From contig NZ_CP084058.1 in NCBI RefSeq assembly GCF_020215645.1, positions 2,356,001 through 2,420,000 of the forward strand: 64,000 nucleotides of DNA, read 5' to 3'. The stretch comes from Nonomuraea gerenzanensis. GTDB lineage: Bacteria; Actinomycetota; Actinomycetes; Streptosporangiales; Streptosporangiaceae. Positions 46,743-56,232 of the stretch are shown one piece after another. Under the pieces are notes generated by a model. The model had not been told where the DNA came from, did not search any database, and was given only the letters and a program-made list of their open reading frames with translations. The translations under genes were made by a program, and so were the position numbers. Numbering within the stretch: position 1 is the stretch's first letter; every line of letters starts with the position of its first letter.

Positions 46743-48628
46743 AGCCGCTGATCGCCGGCGACCCGGCGGAGCTGGGCGGCCACCGCCTCGCCGGGCGGCT
46801 GGGCCAGGGCGGGCAGGGCGTGGTCTACCTCGGGGAGTCGGCCGCCGGCACGCCGGTCGCGATCAAGATGCTGGGCGACGGGCTGGACGACCCCGAGGCC
46901 CGCGACCGGTTCCGCCAGGAGATCGGCTACGCGCGGCGGGTCAAGGCGTTCTGCACCGCGCAGGTGCTGGCCAGCGGTGAGTTCCGGGGCACGCCGTACG
47001 TGGTGAGCGAGTACGTCGACGGCCCGTCCCTGGCGACCGTGATCCTGGAGCGGGGTCCGCTGCGCGGGGCCGAGCTGCGCCGCCTGGCCATCGGCACGCT
47101 GACCGCGCTGGCCGCCATCCACCAGGCCGGCGTCGTGCACCGGGACTTCAAGCCCGGCAACGTGCTGCTCAGCAGGGACGGGCCGCGGGTGATCGACTTC
47201 GGCATCTCGCGGGCGCTGGAGGAGCGTGAGGGCGACGGCACGCATCTCGTCGGGACGCCGCCGTACATGGCGCCCGAGCAGTTCGGCGGCGGTCCTGCCG
47301 GGCCGGCGGCCGACCTGTTCGCCTGGGCGGGGACCATGGTGGCGGCGGCGACGGGACGCCCGCCGTTCGGGACGGGTGAGCTGCCCGCGCTGATCGGCCG
47401 GATCCTGACCGCCGAGCCCGACCTCGGCGACCTCGACGGCGAGCTGCGCGAGCTGGCCGGGCGCTGCCTCGACAAGGACCCCGCGGCCCGCCCCACCGCC
47501 CCGCAGGCGCTGCTGACCCTGCTCGGGCACCGCGACCAGGCGCTGCGGCACACCGGCGAGCAGCGGCTGCTGGCCGAGGGGCAGCAGCCGGCGGCCCCGC
47601 CCCGCCGCCGGCGCCGGCCGCTGGTGGCCGCGGCGGCTGGCACGGCCGTGGTCATCACCGTCGCGGTGCTCCTCCTGCGCCCCGCCCCGCCCCCGCGCCC
47701 GCCCGCGCCCGCCCCCGTGCCGCTGCCGACCCCGCGCACGGGGACGATGGCCCGCACCTCGGTGACGGACGTGAAGATCTCCAAGACCGGGATCACCCTG
47801 CACGAGAACCCCGCCGACCCCGTCTGGGTCTCCTCCTACCGCGACGTGCACAACGACGCCGCCACCTACGTGCGCGACCCCGCCAGGGGGGACTTCTCCT
47901 TCTTCGGCAGCTTCGAGGAGCCGATCGTCTCGCCGGGCGGCCGTTTCGTGGCCTCCCTGCGGTACACGCGCCTGACGAGCACCGACTTCGAGTCCATCAG
48001 GCTGCGCGACCGCGCCACGGGCCAGGACCGCGAGGTGCGTACCGTGGACAAGCCGCGCACGCTGATGGACCCGTCCTGGTCGGGGGACGGGCGCCGGGTG
48101 CTGGCCACCGTGCTCCACGTCGGCAGGGAGCAGCGGGCCGTGGGCTTCGCGGTCGTGGACCCGGTCACGGGCTCGGTCAAGATCACCGAGTCGGCGAGTG
48201 CCGGGGACGCCAGGTACCACTGGGGCTCCGACCACGACAGCGTGCTGCAGCAGGCGGCGGACGGCTCGGTACGCGTGCTGGACCTGGACGGCAAGGTGCT
48301 GCGCAGCTTCACCGGGGTGGGCAGGCTGACGGTCGGCGGAGCCACCGGGACACCGTTCGGCGTGGTCTTCGCCACGGTGTGCCCAGGGCAGCCGCGCCGG
48401 ATCTGCTTCTGGGACGAGCGGACCGGCGCGAGGAAGGGCGAGGCCCGGCTGGCGGCCGGCGCCACCTTCAACGGGTGGCTGGACGGGCGTCACTTCCTGT
48501 CCACCGTGCGCGCGGGCAAGAGGACGGACGTCTTCCTGGCGGACGCCGGCGGTGAGCGTGTCCGCACCCTGATCACCGGGCCGGCGGACGAGCTGGACAA
48601 GGTCACCTTCTGGTACTCGGCGAAGTGA
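46739..48628 (+). CDS. Membrane Ser/Thr protein kinase with propeller-like sensor
   Basis: An active-looking PknB-type kinase of 629 residues. GRLGQGGQGVVYLG and Lys43 in VAIKML bind ATP; HRDFKPGN (about 135) and IDFGISRALEE (about 152) are intact, and the activation loop contains THLVGTPPYMAPEQFGG. A membrane helix is at about 292-315, after a Pro/Arg-rich linker, followed by an extracytoplasmic domain like that of the upstream pseudokinase (PSWSGDGRRVLATV, FATVCPGQPRRICFWDERTG). Start GTG 46739 overlaps the pseudokinase stop as GTGA, so the two are made together. Confidence 0.9.
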   Translation: MKPLIAGDPAELGGHRLAGRLGQGGQGVVYLGESAAGTPVAIKMLGDGLDDPEARDRFRQEIGYARRVKAFCTAQVLASGEFRGTPYVVSEYVDGPSLATVILERGPLRGAELRRLAIGTLTALAAIHQAGVVHRDFKPGNVLLSRDGPRVIDFGISRALEEREGDGTHLVGTPPYMAPEQFGGGPAGPAADLFAWAGTMVAAATGRPPFGTGELPALIGRILTAEPDLGDLDGELRELAGRCLDKDPAARPTAPQALLTLLGHRDQALRHTGEQRLLAEGQQPAAPPRRRRRPLVAAAAGTAVVITVAVLLLRPAPPPRPPAPAPVPLPTPRTGTMARTSVTDVKISKTGITLHENPADPVWVSSYRDVHNDAATYVRDPARGDFSFFGSFEEPIVSPGGRFVASLRYTRLTSTDFESIRLRDRATGQDREVRTVDKPRTLMDPSWSGDGRRVLATVLHVGREQRAVGFAVVDPVTGSVKITESASAGDARYHWGSDHDSVLQQAADGSVRVLDLDGKVLRSFTGVGRLTVGGATGTPFGVVFATVCPGQPRRICFWDERTGARKGEARLAAGATFNGWLDGRHFLSTVRAGKRTDVFLADAGGERVRTLITGPADELDKVTFWYSAK

Positions 48629-48631
48629 CGG

Positions 48632-49795
48632 TCAGTCCAGACTGTGCCGGTCCTCATTCTGCCGGTCCCCGCTGTGCCGGTCCTCCGCGACGGGAGTCGG
48701 GGCGGGCGGCTCCCGCACGGGGAGGGGCTGGGCCAGGATCAGCGTCAGGTCGTCCGCCGCGTGCGCGCACGACCCGCCGGTGTGCCGCCGCAGCAGCCCC
48801 AGCACCTCGCGCATCGACTCCGCCAGCGTGGCCTGCGTCAGCGCCTCGTGCAGGCGCTCGCCGAAGGGCAGCTCGACGCCCTCGCAGCTGCGGGCCTCGG
48901 TCAGCCCGTCGGTGAACAGCAGCAGACGGTCGGACGGCAGCAGGCGCACGCGCCACACGTACGGCTCGGGGGACAGGCCGAGAGGCCGGCACGAGCGGGG
49001 CGGATGCAGGGCGCGCAGCCGGTTGTCCACCCGCACCGGAGCCGGATGCCCGCAGTTGACCAGCAGCACCCCGCCGGGCACGAACTCGGCCAGCAGCACC
49101 GTGACGAAGTCCTCCGGCCCGAGGCTGGGAGCGATGGCGGCGTCCAGGTCCAGAGCCAGCGCGGCCAGGTCGGGCGCGGTGGCCGCGGTGCGGCGGAAGG
49201 CCGCCAGAACGGTCGCGCTGAGATGCGCGGCGTCCAGCCCGTGCCCCTTGACGTCGCCGATGACCAGGCGCAGGCCCGTGGGTGTGGCGACGGCGTCGTG
49301 CAGGTCGCCGCCGATGCGGGCGGTGGCCGCCGACGAGCGGGTGTGCGCCGCCAGGCCCACCCCGCCCAGCTCGGCGGGGAGCGCGGGGATCATCGCCCAC
49401 TCCGCGATGCGGGTCATCCTGGCCAGCTCGACGCGGTGGCGGGCGTGGGAGCGCGCCGTCACGTACGCCCACAGGCCGCCGGTGACCACGATCAGCGCGC
49501 GTACCAGGTGGTGCGGCAGGGAGCCCTCGTCCACCGCGGGCAGCGGCAGCGCCAGCACCAGGGCGGTGGCGGCGGCCAGCACGGTGTGGCGGACGGCCAG
49601 CAGGTGGGCGGCGACCATCGGGCCGACCAGCAGCAGGGCCGACAGGGAGACCGTGGCGTACGCGGCGTCCGCCAGCGCGACCACCACCTCAGCCGCGAGC
49701 AGCGCGGGCAGCAGCAGCCGCTGACGGCTGGAGACGATTTGGCGTGGGATGACGCCTCCTCGGGGGGTTGCGATCGCGAGTAGCCACCTTCTCAC
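48632..49795 (-). CDS. Membrane-anchored SpoIIE-type PP2C phosphatase
   Basis: A 387-residue phosphatase. The N-terminal part has about four to five membrane helices (residues 25-115); the PP2C domain at about 140-365 contains SSAATARIGGDLHDAV, GDVKGHGLDAAHLSA, LLLFTDGLTEAR and HAADDLTLILA, with the metal-binding aspartates intact. The C-terminal tail has short repeats (DRHSGDRQNEDRHSLD). Start GTG 49795 lacks a ribosome binding site. It faces the kinase gene with a three-base gap and could dephosphorylate kinase substrates or an anti-anti-sigma factor; neither is shown. Confidence 0.87.
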   Translation of the reverse strand: MRRWLLAIATPRGGVIPRQIVSSRQRLLLPALLAAEVVVALADAAYATVSLSALLLVGPMVAAHLLAVRHTVLAAATALVLALPLPAVDEGSLPHHLVRALIVVTGGLWAYVTARSHARHRVELARMTRIAEWAMIPALPAELGGVGLAAHTRSSAATARIGGDLHDAVATPTGLRLVIGDVKGHGLDAAHLSATVLAAFRRTAATAPDLAALALDLDAAIAPSLGPEDFVTVLLAEFVPGGVLLVNCGHPAPVRVDNRLRALHPPRSCRPLGLSPEPYVWRVRLLPSDRLLLFTDGLTEARSCEGVELPFGERLHEALTQATLAESMREVLGLLRRHTGGSCAHAADDLTLILAQPLPVREPPAPTPVAEDRHSGDRQNEDRHSLD

Positions 49796-49863
49796 TTTTA
49801 GTGACGGTGCGGGAGCGATTCCGGCAAACTGTGGGACACACCGAGTCCTGTGAGGTGACGCTC

Positions 49864-51951
49864 ATGCAAGTCAGCCAGTGGCAGGGAAACGTCCCCAGCG
49901 AGACCACGAGTCTGATCGGTCGCCGCGAGGAGGTGGATGCGGTGCGGGCGCTGCTGGAACGCTCCCGGCTGGTGACGGTCACCGGGGTGGCCGGGGTCGG
50001 GAAGACCAGGATCGCCCTGCGGGCCGCCGCCGAGCTGCGGCAGGGCTTCGCCGACGGGGTCTGGGTGGTGGCGCTGTCGCCGCTGGTGGAGGGGAGCGCG
50101 CTGCCGTACGCGATCGCGGAGGCGCTGCCGCTGAGCGACCAGAGCTCCCGGCCCGTGACCGAGGTGCTGGCCGACTACCTCGCCGACCGGGAGCTGCTGC
50201 TCGTCCTCGACACCTGCGAGCACCTGACCGAGGCGTGCGCGGCGGCGGTCGGGCAACTGCTCGCGGCGGCGCCCCTGCTCCGCGTCCTGGCCACCAGCCG
50301 CAGGCCGCTGGGGCGCGCGGAGGAGCAGGTTCTCACGGTGGAGCCGCTGCCGGTCCCGGAGGGCGCCGACTGGCGGGCGGGCGACGCGGTGGAGCTGCTC
50401 CTCGACCGCGCCGCCGCGATCGTGCCCGGCTTCGCGATCGGCGAGCACAACCGCGACGCGCTGATGCGGGTGTGCCGGCGGCTGGAAGGGCTGCCGCTGG
50501 CCATCGAGCTGGCCGCCGCCCGGCTGCGCGAGCTGTCCCCCCAGCGGCTGGCCGAGCGGCTGGAGGACCGCTTCGCGGTGCTCGGCACGACCGACCACAA
50601 GGTGTACGGCGCCGACCCGCCCTGGCACCAGGCCCTGCGCACCGCGATCGGCTGGAGCCACCAGCTCTGCACCCCCGCCGAGCGGCTGCTGTGGGCGCGG
50701 GCCTCGGTGTTCGCCGGGGGGATCGACCCGGCCGCGGTGAAGCGGGTCTGCGCCGACGACCGGCTGCCGAGCTGGCAGATCCCGCAGCTGCTCGAATCGC
50801 TCGCGGACAAGTCGATCCTCATCTGGGAGCCGACCGGGGCGGGTGACCGCTACCGGATGCTGGACACGATCCGCGAGTTCGGCGCCATCTGGCTGAAGGA
50901 CCTGGGCCAGGACGAACGCGTCCGGCGCCGGCACCGCGACTACTACCTGGAGCTGGCCAGGGAGGGCGACGCCGCCTGGATCGGCCCCGACCAGTACGCC
51001 TGGTACGACCGCATGACCGTCGAGCTGCCCAACCTGCGGGCCGCGCTGCAGTTCGCCCTGGTACGCCCGGAAGGGCAGACCGCGCTGGAGCTGGCAGGGG
51101 CGCTGTGGTTCTTCTGGTACCCCTGCGGCTTCCTCCAGGAGGGGCGGCACTTCCTGGAACGGGCGCTGGCCCAGAACCGCGAGCCGGGGCCCGCGCGGCG
51201 CAAGGCCCTGTGGGCGTGCGCCCTGGTCCTGGTGTGCCAGGGCGAGGGCGCGCTCGCCGAGAAGCTGGCGACGGAGTGCGCGGCAGAGGCCGAGGCGCAG
51301 GGCGACGTGGAGGCGACACTGATGGCCTGGTGCGCCATGAGCTGCGCCCGGATCATCATGGGCGACAACGCGCGCGCCGCCGAGGCGGCCAGGAAGGTGA
51401 TCGACCAGGAGGCGCGCTCGCTGTTCCTCTTCCCCGTGCTGCTGGCCTACACCAGCTACGGGATGAGCAGGACCATGGTCGGCAGCTTCGAGGACGGCAT
51501 CGCGGCGCTCGAACGGCTGCGCGCGCTGTGCGACCGGCACGGTGAGCGGTGGCAGCGGGCCTACGGTGACGTGCTGCGCGCCCAGGCCGAGCTGGCCTGC
51601 GGGCGGCCGGGGCAGGCGCGGGCGTACGCGACGGCGGCGCTGGAGGTCAAGTGGCGGCTGCACGACAGCCTCGGGATGGCGATGGCCATCGACGTGCTCG
51701 CGCCGGCGGCGGTGGCGGCGGGGGAGGGGGAGCGGGCGGCGCGCATGCTGGGGCTGGCCGACCAGATCTGGGACACCGTGGGCAAGCACCAGATCGGCAC
51801 GCCGGAGCTGGTGGCCACGCGGCGGGCGTGTGAGAGCGAGGTGCGGGGGGTGCTCGGTGATCAGGCCTACGCCAGCGCCTTCAGCGCCGGGCGCGACAGC
51901 GACCTGGACGCGGGCGTCGCGTACGCGCTGGGCGCGCCCCCGGCACGGTGA
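49864..51951 (+). CDS. STAND-type ATPase with TPR-like repeats
   Basis: A 695-residue signal-transduction ATPase. P-loop GVAGVGKT (41-48), Walker B LLLVLDTCEHL, and the motif LATSRRPLG; then RLEGLPLAIELAAARLRELSP and a winged-helix/TPR-like helical C-terminus. This is the core of the AfsR/LuxR-type regulators, but neither an N-terminal SARP nor a C-terminal LuxR DNA-binding domain is present. ATG 49864 has GAGG eight bases upstream. It is divergent from the phosphatase gene with a short shared promoter region. It may act by protein contact; its partner is unknown. Confidence 0.86.
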   Translation: MQVSQWQGNVPSETTSLIGRREEVDAVRALLERSRLVTVTGVAGVGKTRIALRAAAELRQGFADGVWVVALSPLVEGSALPYAIAEALPLSDQSSRPVTEVLADYLADRELLLVLDTCEHLTEACAAAVGQLLAAAPLLRVLATSRRPLGRAEEQVLTVEPLPVPEGADWRAGDAVELLLDRAAAIVPGFAIGEHNRDALMRVCRRLEGLPLAIELAAARLRELSPQRLAERLEDRFAVLGTTDHKVYGADPPWHQALRTAIGWSHQLCTPAERLLWARASVFAGGIDPAAVKRVCADDRLPSWQIPQLLESLADKSILIWEPTGAGDRYRMLDTIREFGAIWLKDLGQDERVRRRHRDYYLELAREGDAAWIGPDQYAWYDRMTVELPNLRAALQFALVRPEGQTALELAGALWFFWYPCGFLQEGRHFLERALAQNREPGPARRKALWACALVLVCQGEGALAEKLATECAAEAEAQGDVEATLMAWCAMSCARIIMGDNARAAEAARKVIDQEARSLFLFPVLLAYTSYGMSRTMVGSFEDGIAALERLRALCDRHGERWQRAYGDVLRAQAELACGRPGQARAYATAALEVKWRLHDSLGMAMAIDVLAPAAVAAGEGERAARMLGLADQIWDTVGKHQIGTPELVATRRACESEVRGVLGDQAYASAFSAGRDSDLDAGVAYALGAPPAR

Positions 51952-51999
51952 ACGCTGCCGGGGCAGGGCATGGGCGGCGCTCGCGTGGCGGTGGGGCGG

Positions 52000-52449
52000 T
52001 CAGTCCCAGGCGGCCGGGTCGGAGGCGAGCTGGCGGATGCGCTCGGGCAGCGCCCCGGAGGCGACCTGCTCCAGCGTGACCTCCTCCAGGATCGACCGCT
52101 CGGTGGCCCGCAAGGCGATCCACACCTGCTGCAGCGACTCCGCCGGCCCCCGGTAACCGACGTGCTCGGGCCGCTCGCCGCGGACGTTGGCGAGCGGGCC
52201 GTCCACGGCGCGGATGACGTCGGCCAGCGAGATGGCGGAGGCGGGCCTGGCCAGCACGTAGCCGCCCTCCGGCCCGCGCTGGCCGCGCACCAGCCCGGCG
52301 CGGCGCATCTGCAGCAGGATGTTCTCCAGGTACTTGGGCGGCATGTCCTGCTCCTTGGCGAGCTCGCCCACGGTGGTCGGGCCTGCACCGGCGGCGGCCA
52401 GTTCAGCGGCGGCACGGAGAGCGTAGTCGACACGAGCGGATAGGCGCAT
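52000..52449 (-). CDS. Rrf2-family transcriptional regulator
   Basis: A 149-residue winged-helix regulator: MRLSARVDYALRAAAELAA, TVGELAKEQDMPPKYLENILLQMRRAGLV, RGPEGGYVLARPASAISLADVIRAVDG. The three cysteines that hold an iron-sulphur cluster in IscR or NsrR are absent, so it is of the CymR-like, cluster-free type often tied to cysteine or sulphur metabolism. It is divergent from the ROK gene at 52621. Confidence 0.88.
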   Translation of the reverse strand: MRLSARVDYALRAAAELAAAGAGPTTVGELAKEQDMPPKYLENILLQMRRAGLVRGQRGPEGGYVLARPASAISLADVIRAVDGPLANVRGERPEHVGYRGPAESLQQVWIALRATERSILEEVTLEQVASGALPERIRQLASDPAAWD

Positions 52450-52578
52450 GTTCTCGATTATCCCTCCTGGTCAACACTGGTTAGGCGCAAGCTTGCCAGA
52501 ACGGGCACGAGATCCGATTCCGGCGGGTACGTCCCAGGTGCGGAAATCGGCGTTCACACCAGGCAAGAATGGGGGCGC

Positions 52579-52600
52579 TAAACTTCCAACAACCTTTTCG
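52579..52600. promoter_or_regulatory. Candidate ROK operator 1
   Basis: An AT-rich segment (TAAACTTCCAACAACCTTTTC) in otherwise GC-rich DNA, 21 bp before the ROK start. It shares TAAACT, AACAA and CTTT in the same order with the segment at 58629. Confidence 0.4.
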
Positions 52601-52620
52601 ATTTGACGGTGGGATTCAGC

Positions 52621-53802
52621 GTGGAGCGACGCCCTGGTGTGCCCAGATTGCTCAGGGAGATCAACGACCGGGCCGCGCTGGAGCTGTTGCTGGCGACCGG
52701 TCCCATGACGCGCGGGCAGATCGGCAATCTGACCGGTCTGTCCAAGGTCACGGCCTCGCAGACGCTGGCCAGGCTCGAGGAGCGCGGGCTGGTCGAGGTG
52801 GTCGGCACGCAGGCCGGCGGGCGGGGGCCCAACGCGGCGCTGTACTCGGTGATCGCCTCCAGCGCGTACGTGGCCGGCCTGGAGGTCGGCCCCGAGCTGA
52901 TCTCCACGGCCGTCGCCGACATCCACGGCAACACGATCGCCGAGGTCACCGTCGCCCCCGACGGCCACGACGACCCCGTCTCGCTGGTGCACGGGGCGAT
53001 CGTCAAGGCGTGCCGCAGCGCCAAGGTGAGCATCTCCAAGCTGCGCGGCGTCGTCATCGGCACCCCCGGCGTGGTCGATCCGCGCAGCGGCGACATCCGG
53101 TTCTCCTTCGACCTGCCCGGCTGGCACGAGGGCATCCACGAGGCCCTGGCGGGCGACCTGCGGCGCGAGGTGACGATCGAGAACGACGTCAACCTCGCCG
53201 CCATCGCCGAGCGCGTCGACGGGGCCGCGCAGGGGCTCGACGACTTCGTGCTGCTGTGGGCCAGCCGCGGGCTGGGCCTGGCCATCACGCTCGGCGGCAA
53301 GCTGCACCGGGGGCGCTCGGGCAGCGCGGGGGAGATCGGCTACCTGCCGGTGCCCGGGGTGCCGCTGCCGGAGGACATCCGTACGCAGCCGGGGCGGCTG
53401 CCCTCGCTGGCCGGCGGTCTGCAGTCGCTGGTCAGCGCCGAGGCGGTGACCGAGCTGGCGCGCGGATACGGGTTCGCCGCCAGCAGCGCGACCGAGTGCG
53501 TGAAGGTGGCGGTGGCGGCGGGAGCCGAGGGGGAGCCGCTGCTGGACGAGATCGCGCAGCGGCTGGCCCTGGGGGTGGCCGCGGTGTGCGTGATCCTCGA
53601 CCCCGGCCTGGTGGTGCTGGCCGGGGAGGTGGGGCACGCCGGTGGCGCCGCGCTGGCGTCCCGGGTGGAGGAGGCCGTGGCCCGGATCTGCCTGGTGCGG
53701 CCCCAGATCGTCACGACCACGGTGACGGACAAGAACCCGGTGCTGCGCGGCGCCGTGCTGGCGGCGCTGGACCAGGCACGCGAGGAGCTGCTGGCCTCCT
53801 GA
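52621..53802 (+). CDS. ROK-family transcriptional regulator, copy 1
   Basis: A 393-residue ROK repressor. Winged helix at about 10-75 (RLLREINDRAALELLLATG, GQIGNLTGLSKVTASQTLARLEERGLV) and a ROK/actin-like sugar-binding domain (GVVIGTPGVVDP, TIENDVNLAAIAE, GSAGEIGYLPV). The zinc-binding CxCG motif of sugar-kinase ROK proteins is missing. GTG 52621 is chosen because it aligns with the start of the paralogue at 58695. It is convergent with the GH3 gene and probably controls the GH3/ABC operon or senses amino sugars. Confidence 0.9.
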   Translation: MERRPGVPRLLREINDRAALELLLATGPMTRGQIGNLTGLSKVTASQTLARLEERGLVEVVGTQAGGRGPNAALYSVIASSAYVAGLEVGPELISTAVADIHGNTIAEVTVAPDGHDDPVSLVHGAIVKACRSAKVSISKLRGVVIGTPGVVDPRSGDIRFSFDLPGWHEGIHEALAGDLRREVTIENDVNLAAIAERVDGAAQGLDDFVLLWASRGLGLAITLGGKLHRGRSGSAGEIGYLPVPGVPLPEDIRTQPGRLPSLAGGLQSLVSAEAVTELARGYGFAASSATECVKVAVAAGAEGEPLLDEIAQRLALGVAAVCVILDPGLVVLAGEVGHAGGAALASRVEEAVARICLVRPQIVTTTVTDKNPVLRGAVLAALDQAREELLAS

Positions 53803-53813
53803 GAGACACGCCT

Positions 53814-53832
53814 GCCCGCCACCCCGGCGGGC
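53814..53832. terminator. Bidirectional terminator between ROK copy 1 and GH3
   Basis: GCCCGCC (53814-53820) and GGCGGGC (53826-53832) pair around a five-base loop in the 31-bp convergent gap. Confidence 0.6.
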
Positions 53833-53833
53833 C

Positions 53834-55315
53834 TCAGGCGGTGAGGAGCTCGACGGCCGCCTGGGCGTTGGCGCGGGCGGCGCCGTACGTGGCGATGTAC
53901 GTGGCGGCGTCCGGCCGCCACACCGGCAGGCCCATCTCGATCACCGTGGTGTCAGGACGGGCGGCCAGTAGCTCCGAGACCAGAGCGCGGCTCTCGTCGT
54001 GCCGGTGCGCGTCCTTGACCACCACGACCAGGGAGCGCCCCCCGGCCTTGGCCAGCAGTCCCTGGACGTCGGCGGCGGCCGGCTTGACGCGCACGATCTC
54101 GGCGTCCGGCAGCCACGGCCCCACCCCCCACGGCACGTCGCCCACGGCGATGGTCGGCGGCGTGTCCACCTCGATGACGAGGGGCTCGACGAGAGGGGCC
54201 GCTGAGCCGGTGAGCCGGACGGCGCGGCGGGCCGCGTGCAGGCCCACCCCGTTCTGCCCGGCCCCGTTCTGGCCGCTCCCGTTGAGCCCGCTCCCGTTGA
54301 GCCCGGTCTCCTGGCCCGGCGTGGCGGTCCAGGAGCGCAGCGCGGCCACCCGCGCGGCCGCCTCCTCCAGCCTGGACTCGGGCAGCCGCCCCTCGCGGAC
54401 GGCGGAGACGATCTCGGCGATGATGGCCCGCACGTCGTCGTAGGTCGGCAGCGGGCCCAGGCACAGCAGGTCCGAGCCGGCCGCGAGGGAGAGCACGGCG
54501 CCCCCTGCCAGGCCCACGCTCTTGGTGATCGCGTGCATGTCGAGGGCGTCGGTGACGACCACGCCGTCGTAACCGAGCTCGCCCCTGAGGAGCCCGGTCA
54601 GCGCGGCGCCGGACAGCGTGGCGGGCGTCCTGCCCGTCAGCACCGGCACCGCGACGTGCGCGGTCATCACCGACTTGGCCCCCGCCCCGATGGCGGCACG
54701 GAACGGGGCCAGCTCCCGCTCCCGCAGCATGTCCAGGCCGACGTCCACGACCGGGACCGCGACGTGGGAGTCCACCCGGGTGGCGCCGTGGCCGGGGAAG
54801 TGCTTGACGCAGGCGGCCACGTGCACCGACTGGAGGCCCTCCACGGCGGCGACCGTGTGCCTGGCCACCAGCTCCGGATCGGTGCCGAACGACCTGGTGC
54901 CGATCACCGGGTTGTCGGCCTCGGTGTTGACGTCGGCGCTCGGCGCCATGTCCAGGTTGATGCCGCAGGCGGCCAGCTCGCACCCGATGGCCCGGTAGAC
55001 CCGGCGGGTCAGCTCCACGTCGTCCACGGCCCCCAGCGCCGCGTTGCCCGGGTACGGGCTGCCGACGTGGTAGGCCAGCCGCGTCACGTCCCCGCCCTCC
55101 TCGTCGAGCGAGATGACGGGCTCACCGGCTCCCCTCAGCGCGGTGGTCAGGGCGAGCACCTGGCCGGGCTCGGCCACGTTGAAGCCGAAGAGCGTCACGC
55201 CGCCGAGGCCGTGCTCCAGCTCGCGCAGCACCCAGTCGGGCGCCGTGGTGCCCTGGAAGGCGACGAGCAGCGTGCCGGCCGCGAGTCGGCGCAGCCCCCG
55301 ATCACTCTGACTCAT
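53834..55315 (-). CDS. Glycoside hydrolase family 3 (NagZ-like beta-N-acetylhexosaminidase)
   Basis: A 493-residue enzyme without a signal peptide. KHFPGHGATRVDSH (about 172) holds the Asp-His catalytic dyad of the NagZ subgroup, and VVVTDALDMHA (about 256) the nucleophile Asp; NLDMAPSADVNTE and TRSFGTDPELV are also typical. Residues about 335-360 are a run of LNGSG/QNGAG five-residue repeats linking the catalytic and C-terminal domains. It would release GlcNAc from cell-wall or chitin fragments in the cytosol. It follows the ABC importer genes by 65 bp on the same strand and is probably cotranscribed. Confidence 0.88.
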   Translation of the reverse strand: MSQSDRGLRRLAAGTLLVAFQGTTAPDWVLRELEHGLGGVTLFGFNVAEPGQVLALTTALRGAGEPVISLDEEGGDVTRLAYHVGSPYPGNAALGAVDDVELTRRVYRAIGCELAACGINLDMAPSADVNTEADNPVIGTRSFGTDPELVARHTVAAVEGLQSVHVAACVKHFPGHGATRVDSHVAVPVVDVGLDMLRERELAPFRAAIGAGAKSVMTAHVAVPVLTGRTPATLSGAALTGLLRGELGYDGVVVTDALDMHAITKSVGLAGGAVLSLAAGSDLLCLGPLPTYDDVRAIIAEIVSAVREGRLPESRLEEAAARVAALRSWTATPGQETGLNGSGLNGSGQNGAGQNGVGLHAARRAVRLTGSAAPLVEPLVIEVDTPPTIAVGDVPWGVGPWLPDAEIVRVKPAAADVQGLLAKAGGRSLVVVVKDAHRHDESRALVSELLAARPDTTVIEMGLPVWRPDAATYIATYGAARANAQAAVELLTA

Positions 55316-55380
55316 GGCTCCTCATCCGTTTCAAGGCAGGGTTGGGTACGGTGCCGGCGGCACCGTACGCGGGAAGGTCG

Positions 55381-56232
55381 TCAGCCCTTCACGGCCCCGG
55401 CGGTCAGGCCGGTGACCATGCGGCGTTGCACCAGCAGGAAGAAGATGACGACCGGGATCGTCATCAGCGTGGAGCCGGCCATGATGGCGCCCCAGTCCAC
55501 GCCCTTCTGGCCGAAGAAGTACTGCAGGGCGACCGGCATCGTGTACCCCTCGGACCCCGACATCAGGTAGAGGGCGAAGACCAGGTCGTTCCAGGCCGTG
55601 ATGAAGGAGAAGATGCTGGTGGCCACCAGCCCGGGCGCGACCAGCGGGAAGAGCACCCTCCAGAAGGTCGTCATGCGCCCGGCCCCGTCGATCCAGGCCG
55701 CCTCCTCCAGCGACCTGGGCACCGCCGCGACGAACGTGCGCAACATCCACACGGCGAACGGCAGCGTCAGCGCGACCTGGGTGATGATCAGCCCGAGCAG
55801 CTGGTCACCGAGCCCCGCCCGCTTGACCATCATGTACAGCGGGATGAGCAGGCCCTCCGCCGGCAACATCTGCACGATCAGCAGCACCACCAGGAACGTG
55901 CCGCGCCCCTTGAAGTTGAAGCGGGCGATGGCGGTGGCCGACAGCAGCGCGAACGCGGAGCCGATGACGACGGTGCCGAGCGCCACGATCGCGCTGTTGC
56001 GCAGGTAGAGCCAGATGGAGTTGTTCGCGACGCCCTCGGTCAGCACCCGCTCGAAGTGCTCCAGGGTGAAGTGCGTCGGGAACGGGATGAACTCGGTGGT
56101 GAAGATCTGGTCGTTGGCCTTGAAGCCGGTGGCGACCATCCAGTAGACGGGGAAGACCGCATAGACGAAGACCGCGATCCCGGCGGCGTTCAGCAGGATC
56201 TTGCCGAGCCTCTTGCGTGCGAGCGGGGTCAC
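55381..56232 (-). CDS. Carbohydrate ABC permease (MalG type), second importer
   Basis: A 283-residue permease with six helices. The EAA loop is AAVPRSLEEAAWIDGAGRMTTF and the C-terminus RRMVTGLTAGAVKG. Its start overlaps the MalF-type gene by four bases. As part of the importer that precedes the GH3 enzyme, it likely carries chitobiose or another GlcNAc-containing sugar. Confidence 0.9.
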   Translation of the reverse strand: MTPLARKRLGKILLNAAGIAVFVYAVFPVYWMVATGFKANDQIFTTEFIPFPTHFTLEHFERVLTEGVANNSIWLYLRNSAIVALGTVVIGSAFALLSATAIARFNFKGRGTFLVVLLIVQMLPAEGLLIPLYMMVKRAGLGDQLLGLIITQVALTLPFAVWMLRTFVAAVPRSLEEAAWIDGAGRMTTFWRVLFPLVAPGLVATSIFSFITAWNDLVFALYLMSGSEGYTMPVALQYFFGQKGVDWGAIMAGSTLMTIPVVIFFLLVQRRMVTGLTAGAVKG

